Shown here: piece after piece, positions 1-12,962 of the stretch
Layout of the letters: each line of letters opens with the position of its first letter
Position numbering within the stretch: the stretch's first letter is position 1
NCBI GenBank assembly: GCA_029851415.1
Contig: CM056742.1
Span: 133,722,715-133,786,714, forward strand
Direction: 5' to 3'
DNA: 64,000 nucleotides
Source: Eretmocerus hayati
Taxonomy: Eukaryota; Arthropoda; Insecta; Hymenoptera; Aphelinidae
Position numbers and translations under genes: made by a program
The notes under the pieces: model-generated
Databases searched by the model: none
What the model was told of the DNA's origin: nothing
Seen by the model: the letters and a program-made list of their open reading frames with translations, nothing else

Positions 1-751
1 AAATACCAAGAAATTATTTCTTAATAAGGGTACCAAAACTTTTTTGGACGCTGCAGGTATTGAAACCTTCTTCTTTTGGACCCCAGAATCAACCGAATAT
101 GCTTAAAGATTCATCCGATTCGTGTTGTCCACTTTCACGCGGAATTGCATTGATCGAATCCATGTATCGGCTGTACGTGGCAGTAGGTACGATTAGTCGA
201 TAGGTAGTATTTTCGCAAATTAACACGCATGGTGTAAAAATTCTTTTGGCTCTCAACTTTTCCCTGGCACGATCATGTACAGGATCTGAAATTAAAAATG
301 GCCTTGCGGATTCAGGCATCTTCAGAAAAGGACAATTACTCGGAACCACTAAGAAGATTCAAAACTCTTATCTTTTTATGGGAAGCCCGCGCTCGAGCCC
401 GCGTTATCTTCTGGATGAATGGAATTTCACTAAATTCATTTTTTATCGTTTTAAAAAACCCGTTCAAGCGATTGATATCTTTGGAAAATCTGTGAGAAAT
501 TCTGGTTCGTACGATCAGCAATCTAGCAAAACGCGGTTTTCGGCCATATTCAACTCGTCCAGCACTTTTGTGCTAATTTTTATCGATATCGATAACTTGT
601 ATCGTTGATTTCAAATCCGAAGTATGTATGTCAAATATTCAGAAAGAATCAATAACACTTTATGGGGGACTCGTTAATAAGGAATTGGGTACTGGATGGG
701 TTTGATAGAGGCAAGTGCTAATACCAACATCAACATAGATGCAATAATGAA
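1..751. other. Downstream flank of PPO gene A, no gene seen
   Basis: AT-rich sequence beyond the PPO gene A poly(A) signal. Open frames of up to 120 codons occur on both strands, but they overlap each other, lack splice context and resemble no family I know. I see no RNA gene or repeat here. Confidence 0.5.
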
Positions 752-757
752 TTTATT
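752..757 (-). promoter_or_regulatory. Poly(A) signal of PPO gene A
   Basis: AATAAA on the minus strand, about 95 bases after the stop codon of PPO gene A. It is the first canonical hexamer downstream, so the 3' UTR is probably short. Confidence 0.6.
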
Positions 758-851
758 AGGGATTCTTATCGTAGCTTCTCGTACATGGCAAGAGCAGATC
801 AATGCAATAATTTCACAATTATTTGCTATTCCCTGAACCGTCTCTCGTCTA

Positions 852-3800
852 TTACTGACGCTTGCGAGTAGGGCGTGCCTTAACGATGTTTGAGAATCTA
901 ATAGTTATCGGTTGCAATTTCATATTAGGCGTGAGAAACTCGTTCATTGTCCTTGCACCTTGTCGTACCTTACGATCGAACGGATAGCCCATTGGACGAG
1001 CATCCGGATACTTGCGGTCCCTCAAGCCACAATAGCTGACTCCAGCGGCACAGCCACTCGCATTAGGTTGATTGATCTGTGAACCAAAAATGCATTAAGG
1101 ATATTTTCAGATCTTCTTATTGACAAAATTTCTCTATGTACGTTGAAGCTTACCCTGTCTTGTTGATAATTGCTAATCATCACAAACATGTCCATAGGGA
1201 ATCCTTGAGCATTGCCTTTTGGGATCAACATGTGTTGAGGCCATCCACACCCGCAAAGATTGAATCTGTCAGACCCTCCTTGATCTTGTGGTTTGCTTCT
1301 TTCTAAGTTGCGGAAGGTAGATTCAAATGGAATGGTGACTGCAGAATTTTTCGAGCCTCTAATTATCGTTGTGGTTTTTAATGCAGGTACTGTGAAAAAA
1401 TGAACAGAGGTATTTTGAGGCCGTTGCTATCTGTATGAATTGGTTTAAAAATTTCTCATTTTTTCTTACAGGTAGTCAAAAATTTGTCCATCTCGATCAT
1501 GAGCATTCTTTGCTCGTTGACGTCTAGAAGTCTGCCATTTTCATCCTGTTTGGGTGCCATAAAAATGCGGACGGTTCCAACTACGTCTTTATTGTTCTTG
1601 TTTGTTGCAACAAATTGATAGGTGAACTCGTCGTGATTGAGATGTTGAATTCGAGCAAGAATTGCTCCTCGGGGTGCAAAGTCCAATCCACGGCTCATAT
1701 CAATGTCACTCTTATTCCAATGACAGCTTAGAGTATTGGGATTGCCTCCATTAGTGGTTACTCGAATTTCAGCCAAGGAAACTCCGGGGAAGTTTAACTG
1801 CACCAAAATATCAATCTTGAAGATTCATCTCAAACAAGCCAAGTGTTGGAATCACAAATAACACGTGTACAGTCTATTTTTGATAGTTCATAGCCAATTT
1901 TAAGTACACAAACAATGAGGCTTTTCAGGGGGTAGGTAACAAACATAAGGAGTCATGATTTTGGTACTCTATTACAGAAAAAACGTCAGTGCAGATTCAC
2001 AAAAATCTCCACGGAGACGAAATTTTTCAACGAAGTCGGCACAAACCACTTACACGGAATCGAAATTTGAATTACAATATCAGCCGTATTGCCATGCATT
2101 CATTGTCTTACCAGCAACTCGTTAATCATGTAAAAATGTTTACCTGCTGCTCAGTGTACGGTTGAAGGCTATCCTTGTATAGGGTAAATATATTGTCGAT
2201 AAACGAGTGCCATCTGTAGAACACAGGATCTCTCATTGCGGTGGTCGAATCGCCCATAACTCCAAACGGCTCCTATAATATACAAAAGAAGGAAGAATCA
2301 AGAAAATACAGTTCAAATTGTCGAAAATAAAATTTAGCCGGTTGTACTTCGATTGAAAATTCGTACCAAGTATCGGTGATCAGGATCGTGACAATATCCA
2401 ATTATTACGTGTCCTCTATTGTGTAAGCTTCCATAAAAATCTTGATTCGGACTAAGTGAACTGGCTTCTATCATGTTACCAAGAACATCAATTCCAGTTT
2501 CATCGGTGAGAGTTATCGTTACGCCTTGAGAGTTACGAACTCGTCGCGTGCGAATGGCTTCAATGACTCGGTCTCTCAAACGTTCCATGTCGTCCAAACT
2601 TACAACTAGTCCGTCAGCCACACGATTCAAATCGAACAAACTGAAATTTCGTGGCCTGCCTGGCCAAGAACGTGCAGCTACGGCTGTATCGAGTTTAGGA
2701 AAATAGCCCTCTTGAATGGGTTCCCGTAAATTTGTCAACGGGCGCGCGCGTGCCAATCCATTGCAGAGACGCTCCGTGTTGTATCTGAAATACATTTGGT
2801 ATTTGCATGAGAAGTTTCGTATGGCGACGATGTTATGGAATTGCGATTGAGTCTTCTTTCGAATGAATTCAATGAAATTTATTACTCTAACAAGATTCAG
2901 TATTTCATTCTCAATACTTCTTTCCAATGAGATTCTTCACCATATTTTGAACCCGCTTGAAATGAGCATACAATGTCTTGAATATACATCATTTGCTGCA
3001 TTCATTCGTTACATTTCCACGCATTGTTATCGAGATTGTCCTGTACATCATAATTTTGGAAAAGAATTCAAAACATTTTGAGAGCTAAGGCTCACAGTAC
3101 AACTACTTTGTGAATTCTAGCTCAGAATATGTACGACAAATGAATGTTTTCAAGAGCTGGTTGTGCCCTATTTGCAGTTACTGACTGGAAAATCACTGAT
3201 ATGTAAATTTGCAATTGCAAAAGGTAAGGGAATCAAAATCAAGCGCCTTAAAGGCCCTTTTGTTAGTCTAAAAATTGGAATTACAATCAGCTACAGGAGA
3301 GCCGTTTTGTTGTTCTGAACCCAAGCTATATTGCATACTCATGTGACCGAGTTGTGAGTCAAGTGCATATACCCAACAAAATTTTTTCTATAATTATATG
3401 AGCTAAGACGGCATTGGATTATCGATTGATTTTGAGCTAAATAAGATGTTGAATTACTATACCTGGCCATTATTTGATGGTGCATGTAATAAAAAAGTTC
3501 ACCCCGTCTATCTTTGCGAACTATTACGTCCGGTCCATTAAATGGGTAAACAAGATGCCAATGCCAATGATGGAGGTTGATACCGATATCCTCTCGGAAA
3601 TATGCTACCCGCTGTTCAACTTCTCTCTCACTGGCTGCTGTAAAGTCTAACGGGATGTCGATAGGTTTCTGAAAAAAGTAATAAAGATGATATTTTTAGG
3701 GCTTTTAATTCAAGTAAGAAAATGATTCTATTCATGTAATATTTTGTCATCTCGTACTCACTCTTGAACCCGCTGTTTCAATATTTGCTTCTCCTCTCGC

Positions 3801-4997
3801 TCGGCTGACAACAGAGCTGGCCACAAATCGGTCGGGAAATATTTCATTCATTGAGGGTAGTGGCACATTTCCAGTATCTGGACGATGAGCAATGGCAACC
3901 GACATTGCATAAAAAAACATCTCTGGATTGATACGATCGCGACAATATGCTGCCAGAGACGTGAGATCGTCGACAGATCGCGCATCTAAAAATTAAAATG
4001 CCATTCTAAAAATCATGTACCGAAACTATTGCAGATTTTTTGATTTACTACAGAGTCAATGCGGAAAATATGAGTCAATCGTGAACGATATGTATTAGTA
4101 CTTCCAACGATGCTATAAATAATTCATCAGAACGCTTTACCATGTTTTTTTTCGATTGTCTTATGATGCTCAGACTTTTGAGGTGAAAGAAGAGAATCAT
4201 CATACGTACTCATGAAAATCTCGATCAGTTTACCAGCCATTTCTTGATGAGCGGGGAGAAAAACCGAGAAATTTTCATTGCGACCTAGGCGCAAAGGTAT
4301 ACTCAGGTCAGGAATCGCAATCTTTTTCACGGGAACAGTGCTACTTGATTCACCACCAAAACGATTCAATAGTCCTTGGGCCTGAGGCTGCAGTTCGTCC
4401 ACCTGGAATCCACAAGAAATGACATATTATATTACCTACCTATGTTACCGATTGAGATTATTGTATTTTTGTACTGTATTCAGAGTGATTTTGAATACAA
4501 TTCATTTCAAAAAGTGATAGCGAGTAGTAAGACACTCACAGATTTGTAATAAGTCACGTGAGCCCACTCTTACAAGTGTAATGTTTATAATTTGAAAAGT
4601 GAATTAGAATCCTGAGTGCTCAAAAACGTGTCTTTCAGTCGAATGAATAAGGGAAAAATACTTGTAGATTAGTAACACACATTTTTTGAAGAAATTCTGA
4701 GATAGGGAAAAAGACGATGAAATAATTGGGAAAAAAATTTTTTTTAGCTCTGCTACTCGGCACACTAAATTCTATACAGCAACTTAAGAATAGGTGAATT
4801 GATATTTTGAATTGATGTTCGATTGTTGGTTCATTGAACAAGTTAATAGTTCCATCAGTTTGAAGCTTGGGCAATATACTTACCACATAATTTAATGGCA
4901 CGTCGAAATTGACTTTTTCGTCTCCTTTAGGGGTGAAGACAGGTTCAAGTGGCCTTTCCATAAGGAGCAAAAGATTTTTACCATTATCTTCAGACAT
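852..4997 (-). CDS. PPO: Prophenoloxidase (PPO gene A), complete, 9 coding exons
   Basis: Type-3 copper zymogen of the arthropod hemocyanin superfamily. When activated it hydroxylates monophenols and oxidises o-diphenols to quinones for melanisation. Coding exons (minus): 4997-4884, 4402-4210, 3985-3762, 3668-3463, 2784-2367, 2272-2144, 1797-1470, 1389-1154, 1076-852. They sum to 690 aa, normal for insect PPO, and every junction is GT..AG with matching phase. Visible features: activation site NRFG (cleavage Arg52-Phe53); CuA histidines in HHWHWHLVYP (about 210-215) and MHHQ (240-241); CuB histidines in LHNRGH (367, 371) and YRWH (407); GCGWP thiol-ester-like motif; and conserved C-terminal SYCGLRDRKYPDAR. 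There is no signal peptide, as is known for insect PPOs. The ATG precedes the family-typical start (NLLLLMERP). Introns are 73-678 bp and hold nothing I recognise. Gene B lies upstream in the same orientation. Confidence 0.95.
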
Positions 4998-5134
4998 ATT
5001 GTTGTATTAAAAATTTCAATTCGATCGAAGAAAGTATGAAAATCTAATAAATTGTTGAATTTTGCACTGCTCTTGCGATCAGTATTCTTAGCCAGTAACA
5101 CTTGGCAAAAGAGGACGAATGTTGATTCAATCCG

Positions 5135-5143
5135 AAATTTATA
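5135..5143 (-). promoter_or_regulatory. TATA box of PPO gene A
   Basis: TATAAATTT on the minus strand, about 140 bases before the gene A start codon. A start site some 30 bases downstream would give a 5' UTR of about 115 bases. The same TATAAATT core precedes PPO gene B, which supports a shared promoter design. It is inferred from sequence and position only. Confidence 0.55.
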
Positions 5144-5879
5144 CTTAGTCGGACAGGATTTCGTGGTTTCTATTCCCATTCGATAGTTGGCGATAAGGTG
5201 CGTCTATTCAGTGAGAACTAGAACTTACAGCGAGGACATCATTTTTATCACATTTATATTGTCTTGCCGGAGATATTTTGTACGGACAAAACTAAACTGT
5301 TTCTCGCGTGTGACTCGAGATAATGTATTTTGCCGAAATTATCGTACTCGCATGGCCACAAACAAAGTTGCCTCTTCACTTGCGCTTCTTATCTTCGAAA
5401 TTTTATTGTCAATTTCTTGCCAAATGTATACGAATTTCAATATGCTCAAATACCCCAAGGATTTTACGGTTAGTCTCACACAGGAATAAAAGCTCAAGCG
5501 GCGTCATGATAGTTCAATCGCATCACTTCTTTTTTGTCAATTCATTTGATATAGAAAATACTCCATTGTAATTATTCAAAATCCATTATACAAGCAAGAT
5601 CCTTCATCAGGCAATACAAATTCACAATTTGAGTTTTATTCAATTTTTCTCTAACAGGCCAGAATTCCTTTTTAGCAAGTATGACTTGCACCATTTTTGG
5701 CTGACCTCAAGAGCTTTTCAGATTTAATTTTATCCAAAATTCTTCAAGCGGTTCGTTTTTGGTATTTCGATAATTTTATTGAAGAACTGATACTATCGGT
5801 TTTTCCTGCAAAATTAATTTATTATTCTTCAATTCAACAGATATCCTGCGATAAAGCTCTTATTTGAGAATTCGATAAC
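5144..5879. other. Intergenic spacer between the two PPO genes
   Basis: About 0.74 kb between the TATA box of gene A and the poly(A) signal of gene B. It contains a plus-strand open frame of 100 codons (5187-5489) without family resemblance or splice support, which I treat as chance. The upstream regulatory elements of gene A are expected here, but I cannot name individual sites. Confidence 0.5.
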
Positions 5880-5885
5880 TTTATT
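5880..5885 (-). promoter_or_regulatory. Poly(A) signal of PPO gene B
   Basis: AATAAA on the minus strand about 200 bases after the stop codon of PPO gene B, in AT-rich 3' sequence. Confidence 0.5.
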
Positions 5886-6083
5886 GTCTGATTATAGTAT
5901 TGTTCTCCAACAGTTTAAAAATTAGCCCAATTTTGCTCTGATGTAAGGTGTTTTGAGTACATGTTTTCATCGATCAAGGAGTACATCAAGATATTACAAT
6001 ACCGAAAATCGACGATCATGATGATTTGAGCTCAGGTCGTAGAATTTTCAACACTTTCTGAGTTTCTTCATGCTCATCATAAC

Positions 6084-9000
6084 CTATTGCCGAGAGATTC
6101 TTTGAGTTGTATTCCGGCGCTGAGGTCTGATTTCATCATTAAACCTAACGGTGAAGTTTTGTATCTTCATATTTTGTGTCAAAAATTCATTCATTGATCC
6201 TACACCAGCTCGAGCTATGCGATCAAATGGGAATCCCATTGAACGGGCATCAGGATACTTGCGATCTCGAAGTCCGCAGAAACTAACTCCCACCCGACAT
6301 CCAGTTGAATCTTGTTGATCCACCTACAAATAGTTCATCAAAAATGATTCATGCGTCTATCTTGAGCATATCGAAAGCATAAGAGTATATATTACCTTAT
6401 CCAATTCGTAATTCGAAACCATGACAAATAAATCCATGGGGAATCCAAGTTTAGTTCCTTTTGGTACAAGCATGTGTTGGGGCCATCCACAGCCACAGAA
6501 ATTGAACTGATCAAAATCGAATAAATTTTCAGCTGATGGCCTGCCTTGGTCCACATTACGGAAAGTTGCTTCAAATGGTATGGTCAATGATGATTCATTG
6601 GAACTCCTGCTTATGATGTTCTGTCCTCTTTTCACTGAAAATAACGAATATTATTCCACGACATAACTCAAGGCTTCATCAGTCGATCAAATGAAGTTAA
6701 GATAAAACTAATGATAGGAACATATTCAAATAGTCAATGTAGGAATTTTTCGTTAATTCCTATCCAAGTAAGGCTGAATTCAAACAGAGCATTTGAATCG
6801 ATGAGATTTTGCTCATGTGATTGGAATTCTCCATTTTCCTTTCTCAAGTAGCAAGAGTATATAGTAGATAATGGTCTCAAAAATGTAGAACTCGAACAAA
6901 GACAATTCTTTGGCAGAGCTGACGAAATTTCTCTCTCACTAAAAATTCGGCTTGAACTCCATTTGCTGAAGATGCAAAGATTTTCTTGGATCACCTGCTC
7001 AGGCTGGCTTGGGACCATCATTTTTTCTAATTCAATAGCTTCAGTATCAGTGTTGTGAGTATTTCAAAATGGACTATTGAAGTTACTCTATATAAGACTA
7101 AGGATCACTGTGGGGACGAAATTTTAAAAACAACTCCATATTTTTCTATCATTGAAAAGTCGTGCCCCACAAAGCCAAAAATCAAAGTAGTTCGTCGGAT
7201 CGAAAAAATGTACTCTTAATCACAAATGGAGATTCATTCCAAGTTTTTCCCAAATCACGTCTTTCATCCAATTTTACCCAGCTCCTTAACAATGGAAAAG
7301 CATGTTTTCCTACATCAACTCAATTGGACACCGATGAATTCACCTTTGTGCTGAATAAAAATTTTCATTTAACAATACTTACACTTAGTAACAAATCTGT
7401 CCATTTCAATCATGAGTAGTCTTTGATCGTTGAACGTAAAATGACGACCAGTCTCATCAAATTTGGGTGCAATGAAAATCCGCACAGTGCCCATGACTTC
7501 TCGGTTATTAGAATTATTCACGTTGATCGTGTAAAAGAAGTCCTCGTTGTTAAGATGTTGGATACGTGCCATAACACTTCCTCGGGGTGTAAAGTCCAAA
7601 CCTCGTGAAAGATCGACATCACTTTTGGTCCAATGAGTGTTCAAGGTATTCGGATTAGCTCCTGGAGTAGTGATGCGGACCTCTGAGACTGAGACTCCCG
7701 GGAAATTTAACTGCAAATAATACGAATGAGCGAGCGAATGAGTAGGCTATCGTTATAGTGTCAAAATTAAGATGCAATTCCATTGGGCAGATGGATTTCA
7801 GTTATATCTGATATAATGGACAAAGAAGTTTACCTGCTGGACACTGTACGCGGGTAAGCTATCCTTGAATTCAGTGAATATCAAGTCAACGAATTCATGC
7901 CAACGGTAGAATATGGGATCTCTCATTGCAGTAGTTGGATCGCCCATGATACCAAAAGATTCCTGTCGAGTAGAATAACTTTTTCAGATGGACGCACGGG
8001 TGGGTTATGCCGCACACAGAAAAAGAACTGCGATTTTCGCCGTCACAGCGAACGTGTTAATAGTATTAAAGTCATATTAATGGTTGGTTCTTCCACACAT
8101 TCGCTGCGTTTTGTGAAATTGAGGAACTTCTTTTTCTCAAATGGCCCAGTCCTCTCAGGAATGATTGTCTTGCATTAATACACACGTTAAATACTTTACT
8201 TCATCTCGCTGCAAGATGTAGAAGTGAAATTTTTATGCAACTAGTTAATCATCGGTAAAAATCGATCCTTCCAACCCACATTGTGGAAGCCAACACAATG
8301 AACATACCAAAATTCAATACCGATAATGAGCCTATTTTTATTTTCATTCAAATTCATATGTCGACAGTTGGATCAACTATTTTCAGTTATTATTCGATCA
8401 CAAAACTTACCAAGTATCGATTATCAGGATCGTGGCAGTAGGCAATGGCCATGTGTACCATATTGTGCAAATCACCGTAATAATTCAAATCAGGACTGAG
8501 TATGCTAGCCTCCAAGATATTCCCAAGGATATCGATGCCATTAAAGTCGTCCAGTATTACAGTCTGTCCTTGCGTATTCCTCGCTCGACGCGTTCGAATA
8601 GTCTCAAGTATACGGTCTCTGTATCTCTCGAGATCCGTCAGATCGAATTTGACATTGTCGACCGAGCGATTTAAGTCAGACAAAAGGAACCCCGATGGCC
8701 TAGCTGGCCAAGCTCGTCCCGCTACCATCTGGTCCAGTTTTGGAAAATAGGCCTCAGGCAGAGGCTCTCGTAGATTCGATAGTGCTCTTACGCGTGGTAG
8801 ATTGTTGCACAGACGCTCAATGTTGTACCTAAATTAAATCAAATTTTACAATAGTGGGATGAGTAGTTTGCAATCGACGCTGTTTTTTTTGTAATTTTAT
8901 TCCGGCCCTGAATTGGACTATCGCAACTCGATAGAAATGTCCATATAGCGCTGAACTCTTTCTTGGTTAGTTGTTTACGTCCTTGGTGAAGTGAACCATC

Positions 9001-12000
9001 ACGATAGATCTTTTTGGGATGAATTTTCCGAGCAAGTCAGAGTCGGCAAAGATTGGAAGATGAAAAATCGCGGGTCCCGACGGTGGCATTTGTTACAGCA
9101 AACGTGTTAAAATCAAATCAATATTGATTCTCCTTAACACATTCACTGCGAAGGCAGTTTTTCGTGATTCTCAGTTGGTCATCATCTAGGCCCTCGTTCT
9201 CTAACTGATGCAAGTGCGAGTGTAAGTGTATAGGGAAAAACTCTGTTCTGACTCATTATTTACACCCATGACAAACTAAAACTCCAGGAAAAAGGGTAGG
9301 GAAAATATCTTTTGAGCAAAAATGAGTTGATGAAAATTGAAAATTGAAAAATTGTGTGCCCCATCGATGGTGTCCATTGCAGTGAACGTCTTTAGAAGCC
9401 TTTACTCAGTTTGAAACAACTATACAAAAAATTTTCGTGACAGCGAACTCTCGAAAAAAATTTGGCTCGTGCTCAAAACTTCTAAGAATTTTTCACGAAA
9501 AATTCGAATTATTATGCAAATATAGTATCTTATTCTAAACATCCAGACAATATTACCTTGACATCATTTGATGGTGCATGTAGTAGAAAAGTTCACCCCG
9601 CCTATCTTTTTTCACAGTTACCATCGGCCCATCAAATGGATACACAAGATGCCAATGCCAATGATGAAGGTTTACTCCAAGATCCTCTCGCCAATAAGCA
9701 ACTTTGTGCTCTGGATCGGCGTCTGTTGCCGTATAGTTCAATGGAATCTCAATGGGATTCTATGCACGTATATAGGAAAGGGTATTGTTTGAATGATTAA
9801 TCTCGTTAATGCGATTTCCGGGGAATTGATACAGTTCGATGGCTGACTCTGATTTCAATATCTGTTTAGAGAGCTTTGTAAAGCCTCAAATGGCTAATTA
9901 TCCCATTCCTGTCTGCTGGGTTGTTTCGACTAATAAGCATGAGTAAATTCTGAGAGCTATGTATGCCTTACGTCTAGAGAAGAATTTCGACGTGAATTTT
10001 GGCTTATATTTCAAAGTGAACCATGGAATGATTGAACATTTTCCAACACATTGGAATTACAGATTTAAGAAAATGGTAACATTACGTGTCATTGAGCTGA
10101 ATCTATACCGAAATGGGTTTAGTTAAGGTACAAAGCAAAAAAATTTCAACAAAGCGGCTCAAATGCCAAAATAGATGAGATTCATATTTCGGAATAATAT
10201 TCATGAAGGTAATAAGTAAACAGTACTCTGCGTTACTTATAGTTATGGATCTACTCTCTCGGAGAATCTCAAGGAAAAAGTTTAGCTGGCAGTGGATCGA
10301 AAAAATAAAAATGTGAAGAACTGTGAAAATAGCAGTACTCACTCGTGAACCAGCTGGAACAACATTAGCCTCTTCTCTGGCTCGATGAAAAATAGAGCTT
10401 TCTATATATTTGTCTGGGAATACCTCACTCAGTTGTGGAATCGGGACACTCTTTGTGTCTGGGCGATGAAGTATAGCAATCGACAGGGCATAGATGAACA
10501 TTTCTGCATTGATACGATCGCGGCAGTAGGTTGCTATAGACATGAGGTCTTCCACTGTTCGCAAACCTTGGAATAAATTTCACGCTTTATCAATATTCGA
10601 CATGTCGTGGATCGCTCCTAAAATTGATTATCATGTACTCAAAAGTCATCGTAGTGGAAAGTTTTGATTGTTTTTCAATTGACCTAGCTTCAATGAATAA
10701 TAGGACTAATAACGGAGAGACACGTTTTTGAGTAAATCCCCATACAGTGTGATTATGTGCAAATTTCTCATTATTTTTATTGTAATACTCAGCGTGTCTT
10801 CTAGGAAACCTTCATGTATTAAGTACTTCTGATTGCTCCAGATACTCGGAAACTTGGAATATTTTTTCAGAGTCTAAACTAAACTTCGATGTGATGAGAT
10901 GAGTAGAGGTCAGTAGTAATAGTCAGGCTCGCGTCAGACACGTATTTGAATATCGAAACTAGAATTTCTTGATTTCTCTAACGGGCAATTTCTAATATTT
11001 CTGCATCCACCAATCTGTCAACTTGATTATAATCTTTTTAGATGCTGATACCCTGGATACAATGCCACTCAAGTCCAATAGTGAGCCATGGATTTGTCAA
11101 CTTCTGTCTGGTGGACATGAAGAGGTCCAACAAGTATCAGTTTTCAATCAATTTATGCTTACAGACCAAAAATCGACCATAATCAAGAAACATCTCAGTA
11201 TGGTCAAAACTTGTTCTCACCAGGGTCAGACTGAAATAATAACGGACATAAAAAAGAGCACTCGATGAGATCACTGAATACCCCCCGTTTAACAATTTTT
11301 GTCATTATTTTACCCGATAAGGTTATCCAAGTAATGAACAAATTTTTCTTTGATCTCCCTCGATCGTAGATCTCCAATGAATAGTAGAGACAGTGAACTT
11401 CGTATTCAACCGATATGCGTACACGCATTACATGAACATGATTTCGTATTTTTTGATTGTGAGTCAGCATACCCATAAATATGTTGATCAGATGATTAGC
11501 CATTTTCCGATGAGACGGTATGAACAATGAGAAGGATTGTTGACGGCTCAACGCGAGCGGTACACTCAGGTCTGGAATCGCGATAGGATTTATGCGAATT
11601 GATGTTTGAGCTTCATTGCCAAAACGGTTGAGGATCCTCTCAGCCACTGCTTGATATTTTTCGGGCTGGAAATAATTTTTGCATCAATACACATAGCTGA
11701 TCATGGGTTGAAATTGGTATACTATATTACATTTCGAAATATGTATTTGATCTATTTCTGGATCATTTTGAAATCATCACAGTAGTATACCAAAATAAAG
11801 ACGATTGAGATCATATTACGGTGGTAGTGCATTGATTGAACTCAAAACTTCTAAAATTTTTGAAAGGAGCGAATGAAACTGAGAGTCCAGATTCAATGAA
11901 AATTATCCATCAAGATAAGGGCCCATGCAACTGAGCTGTACTTTAAACCCACAATCGAGTATTTCCTGAATAAATGATTTGACGTTGAGCAATGGTTATT

Positions 12001-12256
12001 AGAAGTATTTGGTCAATTCAAGATCATCTGAAAATTTCATTTGTATCAACTTTCATCATAAGACCGTGACAGAAGAAGTAAGGCGTGAACAAGTTTGAAG
12101 TTGAAATTATTATACCTGGAAGGGTGTTAGCAAATATCCAACAGAAATTCTTACCACATAGTTGGGAGGGATGTCAAAGTTGATCTTCCGCTCTCCTTTC
12201 GGGACATAGATCGGCTCATTGGGGCGGTCAAATAACAGCAATAGGTTTTTCTCCAT
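6084..12256 (-). CDS. PPO: Prophenoloxidase (PPO gene B), complete, 9 coding exons
   Basis: Second PPO of the tandem pair, with the same predicted reaction as gene A. Coding exons (minus): 12256-12155, 11665-11473, 10566-10343, 9759-9557, 8828-8411, 7962-7834, 7710-7383, 6634-6396, 6323-6084. They sum to 691 aa. Exons 2, 3, 5, 6 and 7 have exactly the same lengths as in gene A and all phases match, so the two are duplicates. Features: NRFG activation site (Arg48-Phe49); CuA histidines in HHWHWHLVYP (about 205-210) and MHHQ (235-236); CuB histidines in LHNMVH (362, 366) and YRWH (402); GCGWP motif; C-terminal SFCGLRDRKYPDAR. The CuB spacer is N-M-V instead of N-R-G; the metal ligands remain. 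The longer upstream frame beginning at 12442 is not used: the family start is MEKNLLLLFDRP. Exon 4 looks roughly two thirds identical to gene A by eye, so the duplication is not recent. Introns are 0.12-0.9 kb; those after exons 4 and 5 carry small hairpin repeats. Confidence 0.95.
8036..8115. repeat. Small hairpin repeat in PPO gene B intron 5
   Basis: Inverted arms CACAGCGAACGTGTTAA (from 8044) and CCACACATTCGCTGCG (from 8092) around a short AT-rich loop. A related hairpin lies in the neighbouring intron at 9093-9150. This suggests a tiny MITE-like family or a local duplication. Confidence 0.45.
9093..9152. repeat. Small hairpin repeat in PPO gene B intron 4
   Basis: Arms ACAGCAAACGTGTTAA and TTAACACATTCACTGCG pair across a loop that contains the palindrome AATCAATATTGATT. 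The arms match the hairpin at 8044-8107, and a half-motif (GCAGTGAACGT) recurs near 9379. Confidence 0.45.
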
Positions 12257-12423
12257 TTCGACGTATCTAGTGCTAGAGTTAAAGAAACAACTTGATAAAA
12301 CTTGATATTCAAAAGCAGCTCCGATGCAGGAGTTTTGAGCCGCTTGAACGTCGATCGTTTTGAACGAGATGGGCTGGTGCACCGTTTGAACGAGAAAGAG
12401 AGCTTGTTCTCGACTTAGACTGA

Positions 12424-12430
12424 ATTTATA
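12424..12430 (-). promoter_or_regulatory. TATA box of PPO gene B
   Basis: TATAAAT on the minus strand about 170 bases upstream of the gene B start codon, in the context TATAAATTC, like the box of gene A. A start site near 12400 would give a 5' UTR of about 145 bases. Confidence 0.5.
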
Positions 12431-12613
12431 TTGGGATCCCACAGGATCTTGGTGGTTTTCTCGCAGATAAAAGCTTTCCAGCCTCGCCCCAAGAGACTTG
12501 AAAATGTTCTTTTAACCATCCCGATGACACAATGCGTGAAAAATGCACTGCATATGTAATCTTTGTCGACCTTCCTGTTTTCGTCGGATGCACTTTTTCT
12601 GGCCGATAAACTA

Positions 12614-12614
<1 letters not shown>

Positions 12615-12654
<40 letters not shown>
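12615..12654. repeat. (TG)n microsatellite
   Basis: Uninterrupted TG dinucleotide run of about 40 bases, some 185 bases upstream of the PPO gene B TATA box. The long CV or TH frames across it are artefacts of the repeat. Confidence 0.95.
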
Positions 12655-12656
<2 letters not shown>

Positions 12657-12962
12657 ATTTTTAATTCTTATGAGGTCATTGACAGTATTGGTGTCGATGA
12701 ACTTGTACAACTTGAGCTGGAAGATTTGTACGACTTTTTACTCAAAAGCTTCAATTGACATATCTCTGAATTTTTTTGGAAAAAATATATCTTGGAAAAT
12801 TTCAAAAATTGCAATTACTCATTCACGAGACCGACAGGACGACTCCACATCGGTTGTAGTGATTTTTTCATACCTAGTTGGATTTAATTGTCTGCCCTTT
12901 TGATATCAAACACTAATTCGGTATAACGTTACAATGATGATAAAAAAGACGTACTTCGACAC

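Noticed and set aside
12110..12442. Upstream extension of PPO gene B to an ATG at 12442
   Set aside because: It would include the TATA box and 5' UTR. Family alignment places the start at 12256 (MEKNLLLL).
12610..12903. Frames rich in CVCVCV or HTHTHT over the TG runs, also at 14581-14940
   Set aside because: They arise from dinucleotide microsatellites.
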